Shown: positions 1 through 9,070, counted from the stretch's first letter. The stretch: DNA of 64,000 bases from Streptomyces sp. H27-C3 (GCF_030063415.1 NZ_JASITA010000020.1:62001-126000), one strand, 5' to 3'. Numbers and translations: made by a program. Notes: generated by a model from the sequence alone, not told the origin.

Positions 1-359
1 TGCAGCTCATTGCGCCGGATCTCTTCCCGCGTGTCCGGGGAACCGGCGACCGCGCTGAGCGCGATGGGCTGCAGAGCCTCCCGCAACGCGGGGAACCCGC
101 TGAAGCCCAGCGAGGACGCGAAGCGGGTCACCGAGGGCTGGCTGACTCCCACGCGCTCGGCAAGGTCGGTGATCGACAGGAAGGCCGCTTCAGTGAGGTG
201 ATCGACCAGGTACTGGGCGATACGCCGCTGCGCAGGGGAAAGCCGGTGGCCGCCGAACAGGGCGAGAACTCTGTCCGTGGGAGCCGCCTCGGTGTCGGGA
301 GACGGCTGTCCCGGCGTGATCACAGACGCCTGTGCGCGTGCCTGCTGCCCTGATGGCAC
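1..359 (-). CDS. RpiR/MurR-family transcriptional regulator, partial
   Basis: The reading frame starts at GTG 359 and runs off the left edge, so only about the first 119 residues are visible. AAGGAGG lies 7 bases before the GTG, which decides the start. After a short variable N-terminus the protein reads LSPAQRRIAQYLVDH, then SITDLAERVGVSQPSVTRF and SLGFSGFPALREAL. This is the N-terminal helix-turn-helix of the RpiR/MurR family, whose C-terminal SIS domain normally senses a phosphosugar. The SIS domain would lie outside the window. The target cannot be named. Confidence 0.8.
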   Translation of the reverse strand, partial: MPSGQQARAQASVITPGQPSPDTEAAPTDRVLALFGGHRLSPAQRRIAQYLVDHLTEAAFLSITDLAERVGVSQPSVTRFASSLGFSGFPALREALQPIALSAVAGSPDTREEIRRNEL

Positions 360-583
360 CGGCGTGCCTCCTTCTCGTCCCAATCGTGTTCAACATAGCT
401 CACCCACCGTGGGCGCAGGCGGCTGTGCCGGGCGGAACACGGGTGAACCGGAACAGACGGGCCCGGTTGGAGCGGTCGGTTCGGGCGTACCCGCCTTGCA
501 GCCGGCACCCGTGACCGTCGTGCAACCGCGGGAGTCACCGCGTCTTGAGCGTGCAGTGAGGGGGGCGGGCGCGCAGAGCCCGG

Positions 584-763
584 ATGTGCCCGGCGACGGG
601 GCTCGCCCTGATGGCAGTAGTCATCGGGGCAGGTTCGTTCGCGCCGACGGCGCCCTCGGCCTGGCCTCCTGCGGTCCCGGTTTCGCGACAGCGGCACTAC
701 GCACCATTCGGTGCGCCTGAACCGACGGCGCTGGACGAACACAACGAGCCGGCCCGGAGCTGA
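584..763 (+). CDS. possible small secreted peptide, 59 aa
   Basis: A short frame from ATG 584 begins with a hydrophobic stretch (GLALMAVVIGAGSFAPTAPS) that could be a signal peptide, followed by a Pro/Ala-rich tail. By eye, roughly three quarters of its codons end in G or C, lower than in neighbouring genes. A GAGGGGG run lies about 18 bases upstream, too far for a good ribosome binding site. No family is recognised and it may be chance. The remaining sequence from 376 to 919 shows no other credible gene. Confidence 0.25.
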   Translation: MCPATGLALMAVVIGAGSFAPTAPSAWPPAVPVSRQRHYAPFGAPEPTALDEHNEPARS

Positions 764-919
764 TGGGCTCTCATGTCATTTTCAGGACACGGTAGTTACT
801 GATTTCCACCGGTCGCATTCTTCGCCTTTGGGGCGGAGTAGGGTCCTCTCTGATCCACTGCCGGATGCTCTCGGACATCGAGAGAGAACACCTGAGCAGG
901 GCCATGGAACGGGTGTGAA

Positions 920-1516
920 TTGAACAGTCAATTCCGTCGCTCGCAGAGTCGTACGACGATGTCGGTCCTCCGAAGCAGGTTCGCCGCGATGCTCGGAGCG
1001 GTCGCGATGTTCGCGGCCGTCTTCACCGGTACGGCCACCGGCACGGCGGGCGCCGCCGAGGCCGCCCCCGCGGCAGGCGGGTGGACCTGTCCCGGGACAC
1101 CCGTTCCGTCCGGGTACGTCATCACCGCCTTCAATCGCAGCGGCTGCAACGGCTCGGGGTCCTGGTTGCAGGAACCCGCCCGTGACGGCATCTGGACCTG
1201 CGCGGGCTCGCCGATCGTGCCCGGGTACGTCACCACCAGCTACATCAGCAACGGTTGCAGCGGTGTCGGGTCCTGGCTCCACAATCTCGCTCGTGACGGC
1301 ATATGGACCTGCGCGGGCTCACCGGTCGTGAGCGGGTACGTCACGACCAACTACATCAGAAACGGTTGCGGCGGCATCGGGTCCTGGTACCACCAGCTCG
1401 TCCGTAATGGCATCTGGACCTGCCCCTACTCCCCCATTCCGGCGGGCTATCGCAGCACCACCTACAACGCGACCGGATGTGGTGGCCTGGGCGCCTGGTA
1501 CACCGTGCGGGCCTGA
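920..1516 (+). CDS. secreted protein with four tandem ~37-residue Cys repeats
   Basis: The N-terminus has a signal peptide (SVLRSRFAAMLGAVAMFAAV, cleavage probably after the AGAAEA region). The mature part is almost entirely four tandem repeats, at about residues 55-91, 92-128, 129-165 and 166-198. Each begins WTC, continues with SP and GY(V/R), then has a GC pair and ends G(S/A)W. Each repeat has two cysteines at fixed spacing, which suggests one disulfide per repeat. The TTG at 920 is the longest start; the ATG at 959 gives a shorter, equally plausible signal peptide, and neither has a strong ribosome binding site. No named family is recognised; the regular repeats suggest an extracellular binding or structural role. 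Confidence 0.7.
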   Translation: MNSQFRRSQSRTTMSVLRSRFAAMLGAVAMFAAVFTGTATGTAGAAEAAPAAGGWTCPGTPVPSGYVITAFNRSGCNGSGSWLQEPARDGIWTCAGSPIVPGYVTTSYISNGCSGVGSWLHNLARDGIWTCAGSPVVSGYVTTNYIRNGCGGIGSWYHQLVRNGIWTCPYSPIPAGYRSTTYNATGCGGLGAWYTVRA

Positions 1517-1547
1517 CCTCGGTCGCAGGCTCACCGCACCCGTGAGC

Positions 1548-1582
1548 ACCGAAGGCGCCACGTGCCGTGTGGTGCCTTCGGT
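1548..1582. terminator. hairpin after the repeat protein
   Basis: An inverted repeat with 14-base arms (one mismatch), ACCGAAGGCGCCAC and GTGGTGCCTTCGGT, starts 31 bases after the stop of the repeat-protein gene. A second hairpin, GGCAGGAGCC / GGCTCCTGCC, lies at 1635-1664. Confidence 0.5.
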
Positions 1583-1692
1583 CCGTCATGCGGGAGATCA
1601 ACCATCTCGCCGTGGGGTGTGTGGCGTGGCCGACGGCAGGAGCCGAAAATGACTGGCTCCTGCCACATACCCGGTCGCTACTGTCGGCCCCC

Positions 1693-2010
1693 ATGAACCA
1701 GCGCCATCAGAAGAAGCTCTCCCCGCGTCTCTTCGGAGCGATCCCCCCGGGGTGACACCGCCGCAGTCAAGGCGATTCCGCGGGGTGGAGCCGACCCGGA
1801 CCGACGGGACAGCGAGGGCACCACCCCCCTGTATGAGGCATCCGTGAACGGAAAAGCCGAGATCGCACGCCTGCTCCTGATGGCCGGGGCCTCCCCCCAA
1901 CGCCGAGAGCAGGGGAGTTGGCGCGGAAGGCGCGCCCTTGTGCGGAGCCGCATGCTGGGGGCATACCGAGACGGTGCGCCAACTGTTGCATTCTGACGGG
2001 CCGCCAATGG
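1693..2010 (+). pseudogene. ankyrin-repeat protein, frameshifted and truncated
   Basis: From ATG 1693 the frame reads MNQRHQKKLSPRLFGAI and then stops. Homology resumes one base out of frame with GDTAAVKAIPRGGADPD and TTPLYEASVNGKAEIARLLL, clear ankyrin repeats. A second shift occurs in the C6 run near 1895-1902, after which AGVG-type sequence continues as LCGAACWGHTETVRQLL. The repeat unit then ends abruptly near 2005. Both shifts lie in C/G runs. The gene is probably a remnant of a small cytoplasmic ankyrin protein of the type common in streptomycetes; the two homopolymer shifts could be sequencing error, but the loss of the 3' end cannot be. Confidence 0.65.
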
Positions 2011-2012
2011 CT

Positions 2013-2059
2013 CGCCCCCCGAATACGCACCTCGCAGCAGCGGTACGTATTCGGGGGCG
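2013..2059. repeat. inverted repeat with 14-base arms
   Basis: CGCCCCCCGAATACG (2013-2027) and CGTATTCGGGGGCG (2046-2059) are complementary apart from one bulged C, separated by 18 bases. It lies at the breakpoint between the ankyrin remnant and the substrate-binding-protein remnant. It may be a terminator or a leftover of the rearrangement that joined them. Confidence 0.5.
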
Positions 2060-2172
2060 CCGATATCGACCCGTACCGGTGGCGCGATCCTCCCGACACT
2101 CCGCTGTACGGCCCACCGCGCCCCGGTCAGGGCGAGTCGGCCCGCCAACTTCGGGTGACCTGCATCCGCTCC

Positions 2173-2499
2173 ATGCGGATCACAACGGCTGCCATCACCC
2201 GGGATCTGGCGCCGAACGGCGTGCTGCGAGCCTCAAGCAACCTGGGGAATGCGGTACTTGCCCAGGGAACGCCGACGGCACCGACCGGCATCACGGTGAA
2301 CATCGCGCGGGAGGTCGGCGCGCGGCTGGAAGTACCCGTGGAGCTTCTCTGCTTCGACGCGGCGCGCAAGTCGTACGAAGCGATGTCGGCAGGCCGGGCA
2401 GACCTGTGCTTCCTGGCCATCGAGCCCGCACGCGAGATGGCCGTCCGCATGGCGATTGCGGTACGCGGACGAGACGCCCGGCCACCGTACTGCCGCTGA
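2173..2499 (+). pseudogene. transporter substrate-binding protein (SBP_bac_3-like), N-terminal fragment
   Basis: From ATG 2173 the frame reads MRITTAAITRDLAPNGVLRA, GITVNIAREVGARL and MSAGRADLCFLAIEPARE. This matches the first ~90 residues of periplasmic-type solute-binding proteins that bind amino acids. Homology stops near residue 92 and the frame ends at 2499, while full-length relatives are about 250 residues. No recognisable C-terminal half follows, so the gene is truncated, not frameshifted. 2500-2747 holds no gene that I can support. Confidence 0.65.
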
Positions 2500-2747
2500 G
2501 AGCGCACGTGACGGCGCTCGCTGCGACGAGGGCAGGACGAGCGCGAGCACAACCGAACGTTCCCTACCGGTCCGCGAAACACCGGCGTACGGACGCTCTT
2601 CGATCGTCGCGTCACGGGGCACGGGCTCCGCCGCCCCGGAAGCCGCGGGCACCAGTGAGAAACGGCACGACCGGTCGTCCCGCGAACGCGAAATCACCCC
2701 CGCGCACCTCCGATAATCTGGCTCTTTCCCCAGAAGGAGTTACGTCA

Positions 2748-5483
2748 GTGGAGTTCCGGTTGCTCGGAGCGGTTTCCGTCGCCACCCGATCCGGCGAACT
2801 GCCACTCGGTCCCGCCAAACGGCGCAGCCTGCTCGCCGCTCTGCTGCTGAGACCCAACCGCCCCGTCCCGGTCGACCAGCTGATGGCCACGCTGTGGGAT
2901 CACGAACCGCCGCCGCGGGCCCGCAGCGTCATCCAGGGACACGTCTCGCGACTGAGGGTCCTGCTCGCCGAGGCGGACGCGGAGATGTACGGGGTCGAAC
3001 TGGCCACTCAGGGCACGGCATACGTCCTGCGGATGCCGGAGAGCCTGCTGGACGCGCACCGTTTCGAGGAGTTGGTGACGCTGGCCCGCGGTCAGCGTGC
3101 GCCGACCGACGCCGTGGCGATGTACCAGGAGGCGCTGTCGCTGTGGCAGGGGCCCGCCTTGACCGGCGCCTATCCGAGTCCGCCGCTGGAGGCCGCCGCG
3201 CACGCGTTGGAAGAGCTGCGGCTGGCCTCCGTCGAATCGCTGGCCGCGGGCTACGCACGGTTGGGTGAGCACGCCCGAGCCGCTGCTGTGCTGCGCGCGG
3301 AGGCCGACATCCAGCCGCTGCGCGAATCGTTGTCCGCCGCTCTCATGACGGCACTTCAGCGGGCAGGGCGCCGCTCGGAGGCACTCGACTGGTTCCACCG
3401 CACCCGACGGCTGCTCGCCGACGAACTGGGTGTCGACCCGGGCCGGGAGCTGGCCGACGCCTACGCTGTGGCGCTGCGCGGCGAGGGTGAAGAAGCCCAG
3501 GAGCCTCAGGTCTCTGCCCCGGCGCCCGTGCCCGTACCGGTGCACGGGCCGCCGAGCTCTCCCCTCCCCAGCACGGTCGACCTGCTGCCACGCATGCCGC
3601 GCGGTTTCCACGGTCGCGCCGGCGAACTCACCGCACTGTCCCGCGCCGCCGTCGGCGAAGCACCCGTCTGCCTGGTCACCGGGCCCGCAGGAGTGGGCAA
3701 GACCGCCCTGGTGGTGCACTGGGCACACCGCAATCGCGCGGGATTCCCCGGCGGCCTGCTCTACGTCGACCTGCGGGGCTTCAGCGATACGGGAGAGCCT
3801 ACCCTCGTCGAGGTGCTGCGGGAGTTCCTGCTCGCGCTGGGTGTCGCGCCGCGTCGGATCCCGGAGTCGGCGAACGGCGCGTCCGCGCTCTTCCGGTCCC
3901 TTGCCGCCGATCGTCGTCTTCTTGTCGTACTTGACAATGCGCGCGGGTCCGAGCAGGTCAGAGAGCTACTGCCGGGCGGCGTACGGTGCGTCACCGTGGT
4001 CACCAGCCGGTACCGGCTGCGCGGCCTGATCGCCTCCGACGCCGCCCGTCCCGTCCCCGTGGACGTACTCGAACCGGAGGACGGCACGGCCCTGCTCGCC
4101 GCGGTGCTCGGCAAGGAGCGGGTGCTCGCGGAGGCGGTGGCCGCCCGTCGGCTCGCCGAGCTGTGCGGCGGACTGCCCCTCGCACTACGGGTGACCGCCG
4201 CCAGGCTGGCGGATCAGCCGGACTGCCCCCTGAGCGCGATGAGCGCCGAACTGTCCGACGAATCCAGCCGCTTGGGCCTTCTGGACGTGGAAGACACCGG
4301 CGTACGGGCCGCCCTGCGGCTCACCGTGCGCCGACTGCCCGAGGACGCCGCACACCACTTCGCACATCTCGGCCGCCATCCCGGCACCCACGTCGACCGG
4401 TACACGGCGGCGGCCCTGGCCGGCACCGACCCCGCCGCGGCCGAGGCCGCGCTGGACAGGCTGACCGCGGCCCACCTCGTCAACCGGACCGCCGCGGGCC
4501 GCTGGACGCTCCACGATCTCGTACGGCTGTACGCGCGTGACCTGGACGCCGAACCCGACGCTGTCGTCCGGGTACTCGACCACACTGTGGCCACCGCCCT
4601 GGCCGCGGCGGACGCGGTCGAGCCCGGCGACGAGCCGTGCTTCGAGCTTCCCGCAGACTTCCATCCGCCCCTGGCCATCAGGGAGTTCACGGACCGCGAC
4701 CAGGCCATGGCCTGGTATGCGACCGAGCGCGACGACCTGACCCTGGCAGCGACCGCAGCGCACGCCGCCGGGCTGCACAGCAGAACCTGGCGGATCATCC
4801 TGGCGCTGTGGCCGCAGATGGTGTGGCGGGTCCTCGACGGCTGGACTCCCCTGCTGCAGACGGCACTTGAGGCGGCGAGGGCCGACGCCGATGCCCGCGC
4901 CGAGTCGCGGGTCCTGGCCCTGCTCGGATGGGTGCTGACCGAAGAGGGCCACACCCGTGAAGCGCTGGTCCATCTGGAGGCCGCCCCCGCGCTCGCCGCC
5001 AGGGCCGGCGATCGGCGCGGGGAGGCGACGGCACTGGTCAACCTCTCGCTGGCCCAAGCGGCACTCGGCAGCCCGGAAGAGGCGGCCGAAGGGTGCGTAC
5101 AGGCGGCTCAACTGGCGCGCAGCGCCGGCGACCGGCACACCGAGCGGCTGGCCCTGCACCACCTCGCCCGACACCGACTGGACGCCAGGGAATGGCAGCC
5201 CGCTCTCGACACGACCATCGCCGCGCTCGCCCTCGACGGCTCGTCGGACGCACCGACGGCGTCGAGGGTGCTGTTGCTGACGGCGGCCGGCGAGGCGCTG
5301 CTGGGGATGGGCGACGAGGCCGAGGGCATCCGACGGCTGGAGGGCGCGGCACGCGAGGCGGAGTCGTTCGGCTACGACGAGGGTGTGGTGCGGGCGCTGG
5401 GCGCTCTGTTGCGGGTGTCGGCGGATGTGGCGCTGCGGGCACGGTACGACACGGCGATGGTGCGGCTCACGGCCGAGACGTGA
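2748..5483 (+). CDS. AfsR/SARP-family regulator with BTAD, NB-ARC-like ATPase and TPR domains
   Basis: A 911-residue pathway-type activator. Residues ~1-92 are an OmpR-like winged helix (MEFRLLGAVSV start) and ~93-240 a bacterial transcriptional activation domain rich in Ala/Leu helices, including LADELGVDPGRELADAY. A P-loop ATPase follows with Walker A GPAGVGKT at 312-319, Walker B RRLLVVLDNA near 392 and a GLPLAL motif near 475. The remainder is TPR-like. The GTG at 2748 is chosen because AAGGAG lies 9 bases upstream and because the winged helix begins there, although the frame is open further upstream. Such proteins activate secondary-metabolite or developmental genes. No biosynthetic cluster is adjacent, so the target is unknown. 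Confidence 0.88.
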   Translation: MEFRLLGAVSVATRSGELPLGPAKRRSLLAALLLRPNRPVPVDQLMATLWDHEPPPRARSVIQGHVSRLRVLLAEADAEMYGVELATQGTAYVLRMPESLLDAHRFEELVTLARGQRAPTDAVAMYQEALSLWQGPALTGAYPSPPLEAAAHALEELRLASVESLAAGYARLGEHARAAAVLRAEADIQPLRESLSAALMTALQRAGRRSEALDWFHRTRRLLADELGVDPGRELADAYAVALRGEGEEAQEPQVSAPAPVPVPVHGPPSSPLPSTVDLLPRMPRGFHGRAGELTALSRAAVGEAPVCLVTGPAGVGKTALVVHWAHRNRAGFPGGLLYVDLRGFSDTGEPTLVEVLREFLLALGVAPRRIPESANGASALFRSLAADRRLLVVLDNARGSEQVRELLPGGVRCVTVVTSRYRLRGLIASDAARPVPVDVLEPEDGTALLAAVLGKERVLAEAVAARRLAELCGGLPLALRVTAARLADQPDCPLSAMSAELSDESSRLGLLDVEDTGVRAALRLTVRRLPEDAAHHFAHLGRHPGTHVDRYTAAALAGTDPAAAEAALDRLTAAHLVNRTAAGRWTLHDLVRLYARDLDAEPDAVVRVLDHTVATALAAADAVEPGDEPCFELPADFHPPLAIREFTDRDQAMAWYATERDDLTLAATAAHAAGLHSRTWRIILALWPQMVWRVLDGWTPLLQTALEAARADADARAESRVLALLGWVLTEEGHTREALVHLEAAPALAARAGDRRGEATALVNLSLAQAALGSPEEAAEGCVQAAQLARSAGDRHTERLALHHLARHRLDAREWQPALDTTIAALALDGSSDAPTASRVLLLTAAGEALLGMGDEAEGIRRLEGAAREAESFGYDEGVVRALGALLRVSADVALRARYDTAMVRLTAET

Positions 5484-5617
5484 GCGGGCCGCGCGGACCG
5501 TGGCGTCAGCGCGACATCAGCGGAGCGTGAGCGGAACACCAGCGGCTGCGACCAAGCTGGTGCCCACAGCGGGGACACGCCCGCGCTCCACGCACCACAC
5601 TACGGGGGAATCTCAGC

Positions 5618-6355
5618 ATGCCTACATCCCGCATCCGCACTGCCGCCCTGGCCGCCACCACTGCCGCCCTGGCCCTGACTTTGGCCGGCTGCGGCGTCGG
5701 CTCGGACCGCTCCGCCGACGGCGGCAGCGGTCTGCAAGCCGACGTGAGCAGCAGCGGGGACGCCGACAGCTCGAAGGGCTCGGAGACAATGGAGAGTGCG
5801 GGCGGCGAAAAGGCGGCGGAGCCTGCCCGGCCGTCCGCCGAGAGGGGCACGTCCGAGGCCGGCTCCGACTCGGGCACTGGCACCGTCACCAGCTCCGACA
5901 AGGTCGCCGCCGGGTCGGCAGGCGGCGCCCGTCCGTGCAACGGCGACGAGATGTCGTACGCCGTACTGCACCGCTTCGCGAGGCAGCAGGGCGAGCACCT
6001 GCTGATCACCGCGCACAACGCCGACAGCAAGCCCTGCTGGGTCACTTCGTACCCGTCCGTCATCCTCGGGGACACCTCGAACGTCGTGCGCCACTCGGCC
6101 AAGGACGCCCCGGGCGGCAGCATCCGTATCACGGTCAAGCCCGGCGGCACGGTCTACTCGGCCGTGAACCTCTTCACCGACAGTGCGAAGTCCCACACGT
6201 CGGTGACCTTGTCGCTCGCCCTGCGCGACCGGACCGGCGACACCGGTCCGGGCACCGAGCACGACGCCTTCGACACCAAGGGCGCTCCCACGAAGTTCAC
6301 TTGGTCCAGCGCCGACGTACTGAACTGGAACACCGCCAAGCCCTACGATTTCTGA
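5618..6355 (+). CDS. DUF4232-like lipoprotein
   Basis: A 245-residue exported protein. A lipobox (LTLAGC) follows a short signal peptide, so it is probably anchored to the outer face of the membrane. A Ser/Gly/Asp-rich linker runs to about residue 105. The C-terminal domain begins near the cysteine in ARPCNGDEMSYAV and contains CWVTSYPSV and PGGSIRITVKPGGTVYSAVN, typical of DUF4232 proteins. GGGGGAA precedes the ATG. Function unknown. It follows the SARP gene by 134 bases. Confidence 0.8.
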   Translation: MPTSRIRTAALAATTAALALTLAGCGVGSDRSADGGSGLQADVSSSGDADSSKGSETMESAGGEKAAEPARPSAERGTSEAGSDSGTGTVTSSDKVAAGSAGGARPCNGDEMSYAVLHRFARQQGEHLLITAHNADSKPCWVTSYPSVILGDTSNVVRHSAKDAPGGSIRITVKPGGTVYSAVNLFTDSAKSHTSVTLSLALRDRTGDTGPGTEHDAFDTKGAPTKFTWSSADVLNWNTAKPYDF

Positions 6356-6690
6356 GCGAGTTCCGCCGTGGTGCGTTGGTGGCCGGCGCGGGCTTCGGCG
6401 GTGGTCTTCAGGTCGCCCAGCCATCCTTGAGGCCCTCGCATGGCGTCTTGGTCGCGGTGGGGACGTCCGCATCGACCTGGGCTCCGGTGTGGGTTTCTTC
6501 CGTACGCACGAGGACGCCGCCTTTGACCTCGGTGAAGTTCCACACGTGGACGCCGTCGATGCGCGGCCCCTCACCGGTCGCGGGGCCGGTCCAGCGGATG
6601 CAGGAGTTGCGCTTGATCTGCGGGCGGTCCTTCCGGCGAAGGCTCCTGCCGGTGCCGGGGGTCCTGCACGGCGTCGGTGACGCGGATGAA
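6343..6690 (-). pseudogene. SRPBCC-domain protein, C-terminal fragment with frameshift
   Basis: One frame reads CIRWTGPATGEG, IDGVHVWNFTEV and GGVLVRTEETHTG. After a one-base shift near 6435-6445 it continues as WLGDLKTTAEARAG. This is the C-terminal half of a START-like SRPBCC (polyketide cyclase/dehydrase-type) domain. The N-terminal half is missing. The 3' end overlaps the end of the lipoprotein gene on the other strand by 13 bases, consistent with decay. Confidence 0.55.
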
Positions 6691-6721
6691 CGGGAGTTGG
6701 GCGGCGATCCGGGCGGTGGTG

Positions 6722-7027
6722 TCACCGCGCGGGAAGGCTCCGGCGGGCTCGGTGGAGGGTCACGATGAAGGCGGCGGACGCGGCGACGATCAGCCCGGCG
6801 AACACGGGGTGCATGTCCTTGGACAGGCTCTGCGCCCCGTTGGGGCGCGTCAGCCATACGATGAGCGGGATCGTGAACAAGACGGCGACAAGTGTGGCCG
6901 CCCGGCGCACCGCCCGGTCGGGGACCCGGCGGACCGCGCCGACCAGCGCGATCACGACTGGGACGGCCGCGATGAGGGCGAACTGACCGACGACCATGAC
7001 GGGGACCGCCCAGGCGGAGACGGTCAC
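6722..7027 (-). CDS. small integral membrane protein, unknown function
   Basis: A 101-residue protein with about three hydrophobic helices (VVGQFALIAAVPVVIALVGA, ATLVAVLFTIPLIVWL and HPVFAGLIVAASAAFIV) separated by Arg-rich loops. It starts at GTG 7027 without a strong ribosome binding site. No family is recognised. It lies upstream of the SRPBCC remnant on the same strand. Confidence 0.55.
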   Translation of the reverse strand: MTVSAWAVPVMVVGQFALIAAVPVVIALVGAVRRVPDRAVRRAATLVAVLFTIPLIVWLTRPNGAQSLSKDMHPVFAGLIVAASAAFIVTLHRARRSLPAR

Positions 7028-7155
7028 GGACAGCGGAACGCGTCGGCGGACCCCAAGACCCGGGCCTCCACCGCCCCCGCCGCCGCCGCCGCGTCGCGGC
7101 TAATGGCCGACCCGGTCGGTCGGCTGCGGGATCGAACCCGCCGATCGGACTCGCC

Positions 7156-8103
7156 CTAGGCTGCTCCGACCTGGCGCCGATAGCCGCCGGGCGCCAGTCC
7201 GTACTCCCGCTTGAAGGCTTTGGCGAAGGCGAACTCCGAGCCGTACCCCGTACGGGCGGCGACTGTCGTCAGCGGCGCGTCGGACTCGCGCAGCAGTCGG
7301 GCGGCGGTGGTCATGCGCCAGCGGGTCAGGTAGGCCATCGGCGGTTCGCCGACCAGCGTGGCGAACCGCCGGGCGAAGGCGGCGCGGGAGAGCCCGGCCC
7401 GCTCGGCCAGGGATTCGACGGTCCACTGGGCGGCCGGGTCGTCGTGAATGGCGGACAAGGCGGGCGCCACCGCCGAGTCGCCCAGTGCCGCGGCCCAGCC
7501 CTGGACGGCGGCCGGGGACTGGTCGTCCAGCCAGGCCCGCAGAATGTAGAGGAGCAGGGAGTCGATCAAGGTGGGCACGATGCCGTCCGAGCCGATGCGC
7601 GGGTTCTCCAGCTCGGAGCCGAGGAGTTGTACGGCCGCGCTCAGCTCGGGATGGCGGCCGTGCCGCGTCGACAGGTGGATCACCTCGGGGAGCTGGCGTA
7701 CCAGCGGGTGCGGGCGCCCCTGGTCCAGGTGGTAGTTGCCGCACAGCAGGCTGGTCTCGGGGCCGTCACCGCCGATGGTGAGCGAGCGGATCGGCGAACC
7801 ACCGTGAAACTGCTCGCCCTTGGGCTCCTCGGCCGGGGTGGAGGGGTGGTCGGCGAGGATATGCCCCCGCCCGTCGCGCAGGAAGACGACATCGCCGGGG
7901 CTGAGCGGAATCGGTTTCAGGGGTGGTGTGGGATCCGTGGGATCGCGCAGGGGGACCAGCCAGCAGGTGCCGTACAGCACCACGTGGAATCCGGCGCCCG
8001 CGACCGGCGACAGCCGCAGACCCCAGGGGGCGCGGCCGTTGGTCCGTACGGACGCCGGGTGCCCCGTACGCATGGAAGCCAGCGCCTCGGTCAGGATGTC
8101 CAT
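7156..8103 (-). CDS. AraC-family transcriptional regulator with cupin_6-type sensor domain
   Basis: A 315-residue protein. Residues ~1-190 form a cupin-like ligand-binding domain (GFHVVLYGTCWLVP, LSPGDVVFLRDGRGHILAD). Residues ~215-315 form the double helix-turn-helix AraC domain, with TVESLAERAGLSRAAFARRF and VAARTGYGSEFAFAKAFKRE. AGGGAGG lies ~10 bases upstream of the ATG. The quinone-oxidoreductase-like gene is directly upstream on the same strand (43 bases away); this pairing is common and suggests regulation of that enzyme or co-transcription with it. Confidence 0.9.
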   Translation of the reverse strand: MDILTEALASMRTGHPASVRTNGRAPWGLRLSPVAGAGFHVVLYGTCWLVPLRDPTDPTPPLKPIPLSPGDVVFLRDGRGHILADHPSTPAEEPKGEQFHGGSPIRSLTIGGDGPETSLLCGNYHLDQGRPHPLVRQLPEVIHLSTRHGRHPELSAAVQLLGSELENPRIGSDGIVPTLIDSLLLYILRAWLDDQSPAAVQGWAAALGDSAVAPALSAIHDDPAAQWTVESLAERAGLSRAAFARRFATLVGEPPMAYLTRWRMTTAARLLRESDAPLTTVAARTGYGSEFAFAKAFKREYGLAPGGYRRQVGAA

Positions 8104-8146
8104 CGGGCCTCGCCCTCCCTGGAGTGGTCGGTCGCGGTCGGACCGT

Positions 8147-9070
8147 TCAGACCGTCAGGACAATCTTGCCCTGTACGTGTCCCGCGCCGACCAGGTCATG
8201 GGCCTTGCCGACCTCCTCCAGCGGGAAGGTCCGCTCGACGTACGGGCGGATCCGGCCCGCGTCGATCAGCTCGGCGATCGCTTCGAGCGCGGCGCGGTCC
8301 GGCTCGACGAGGATGCCGGCGAAGCGCCGGCCGGCCGCCTCGACGCGGGCCGCGAGCTCCTCGTCGCCGTGCTCCAGGATGGTGATGAGTACGCCGCCGG
8401 GGCGCAGCACGCCGAACGAGAGATCGCCCTGGGCCATGGAGTCGAGGACCACATCGACATCCTTGACAGTCTCGGTGAAGTCGGTGGTCCGGTAGTCGAT
8501 GATCTCGTCGGCGCCAAGGCCGGTGACGAAGGCGCGCCGGGCCGCACTGGCGATGGCGATCACATGGGCGCCGCGCGCCTTCGCGATCTGCACCGCGAAG
8601 TGGCCGACGCCACCGGCGGCCCGCTGGATCAGCACCCGGTCACCCTCCTTGACGTCGGCCGCCCCGACCAGTCCCTGCCAGGCCGTGAGGGCCGCGAGGG
8701 GGACGGCGGCAGCGTGCACATGGTCGAGCGAGGCGGGCTTGCGGGCCAGTTGGCTCGACGGGGCGGCGACGTATTCGGCGTATCCGGTGGCGGCGCGGGG
8801 GAAGAACGGCATTCCGTAGACCTCGTCACCCACCGCGAACCCGGCGCCGGGGCCAACCTCTTCGACCACCCCGGAGATGTCCCATCCCACGCCGAACGGC
8901 GGCTCGCCGAGCAGCGGGAAGGCGCCGGACCTGACGGCCACGTCCACCGGATTGATCGCACTGGCGTGGACCTTGACGAGGACTTCCCCGGCCAGTGGCT
9001 TCGGCCGCTCGCTGTCGACGAGTTCCAGGACCTCGGGGCCGCCGAAGGACTTCTGGATCATTGCGCGCAC
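8147..9070 (-). CDS. NADP-dependent quinone oxidoreductase-like protein (MDR superfamily)
   Basis: A 307-residue medium-chain dehydrogenase/reductase without the structural zinc cysteines. The N-terminal GroES-like domain (AINPVDVAVRSG, GWDISGVVEEVG) is followed by a Rossmann domain with AAGGVGHFAVQIAKARGA for the nucleotide. Such enzymes reduce quinones or enones with NADPH in the cytoplasm. The GTG at 9070 is chosen because AGGGAG lies 7 bases before it; a longer frame upstream has no homology. It is probably co-transcribed with the AraC gene downstream. Confidence 0.88.
   Translation of the reverse strand: MRAMIQKSFGGPEVLELVDSERPKPLAGEVLVKVHASAINPVDVAVRSGAFPLLGEPPFGVGWDISGVVEEVGPGAGFAVGDEVYGMPFFPRAATGYAEYVAAPSSQLARKPASLDHVHAAAVPLAALTAWQGLVGAADVKEGDRVLIQRAAGGVGHFAVQIAKARGAHVIAIASAARRAFVTGLGADEIIDYRTTDFTETVKDVDVVLDSMAQGDLSFGVLRPGGVLITILEHGDEELAARVEAAGRRFAGILVEPDRAALEAIAELIDAGRIRPYVERTFPLEEVGKAHDLVGAGHVQGKIVLTV

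Noticed and set aside
320..742. 140-codon Arg-rich minus frame near the left edge
   Set aside because: No ribosome binding site, composition typical of shadow frames, and it overlaps the RpiR start.
1938..2747. Upstream extension of the SARP frame by 270 codons
   Set aside because: The extension crosses the ankyrin and solute-binding remnants out of frame and is Arg-rich. The winged helix and ribosome binding site place the start at 2748.
7118..7145. GGATCGAACCCGC sequence resembling a tRNA T-arm
   Set aside because: The loop is 6, not 7, bases and no acceptor, D or anticodon arms can be folded around it.
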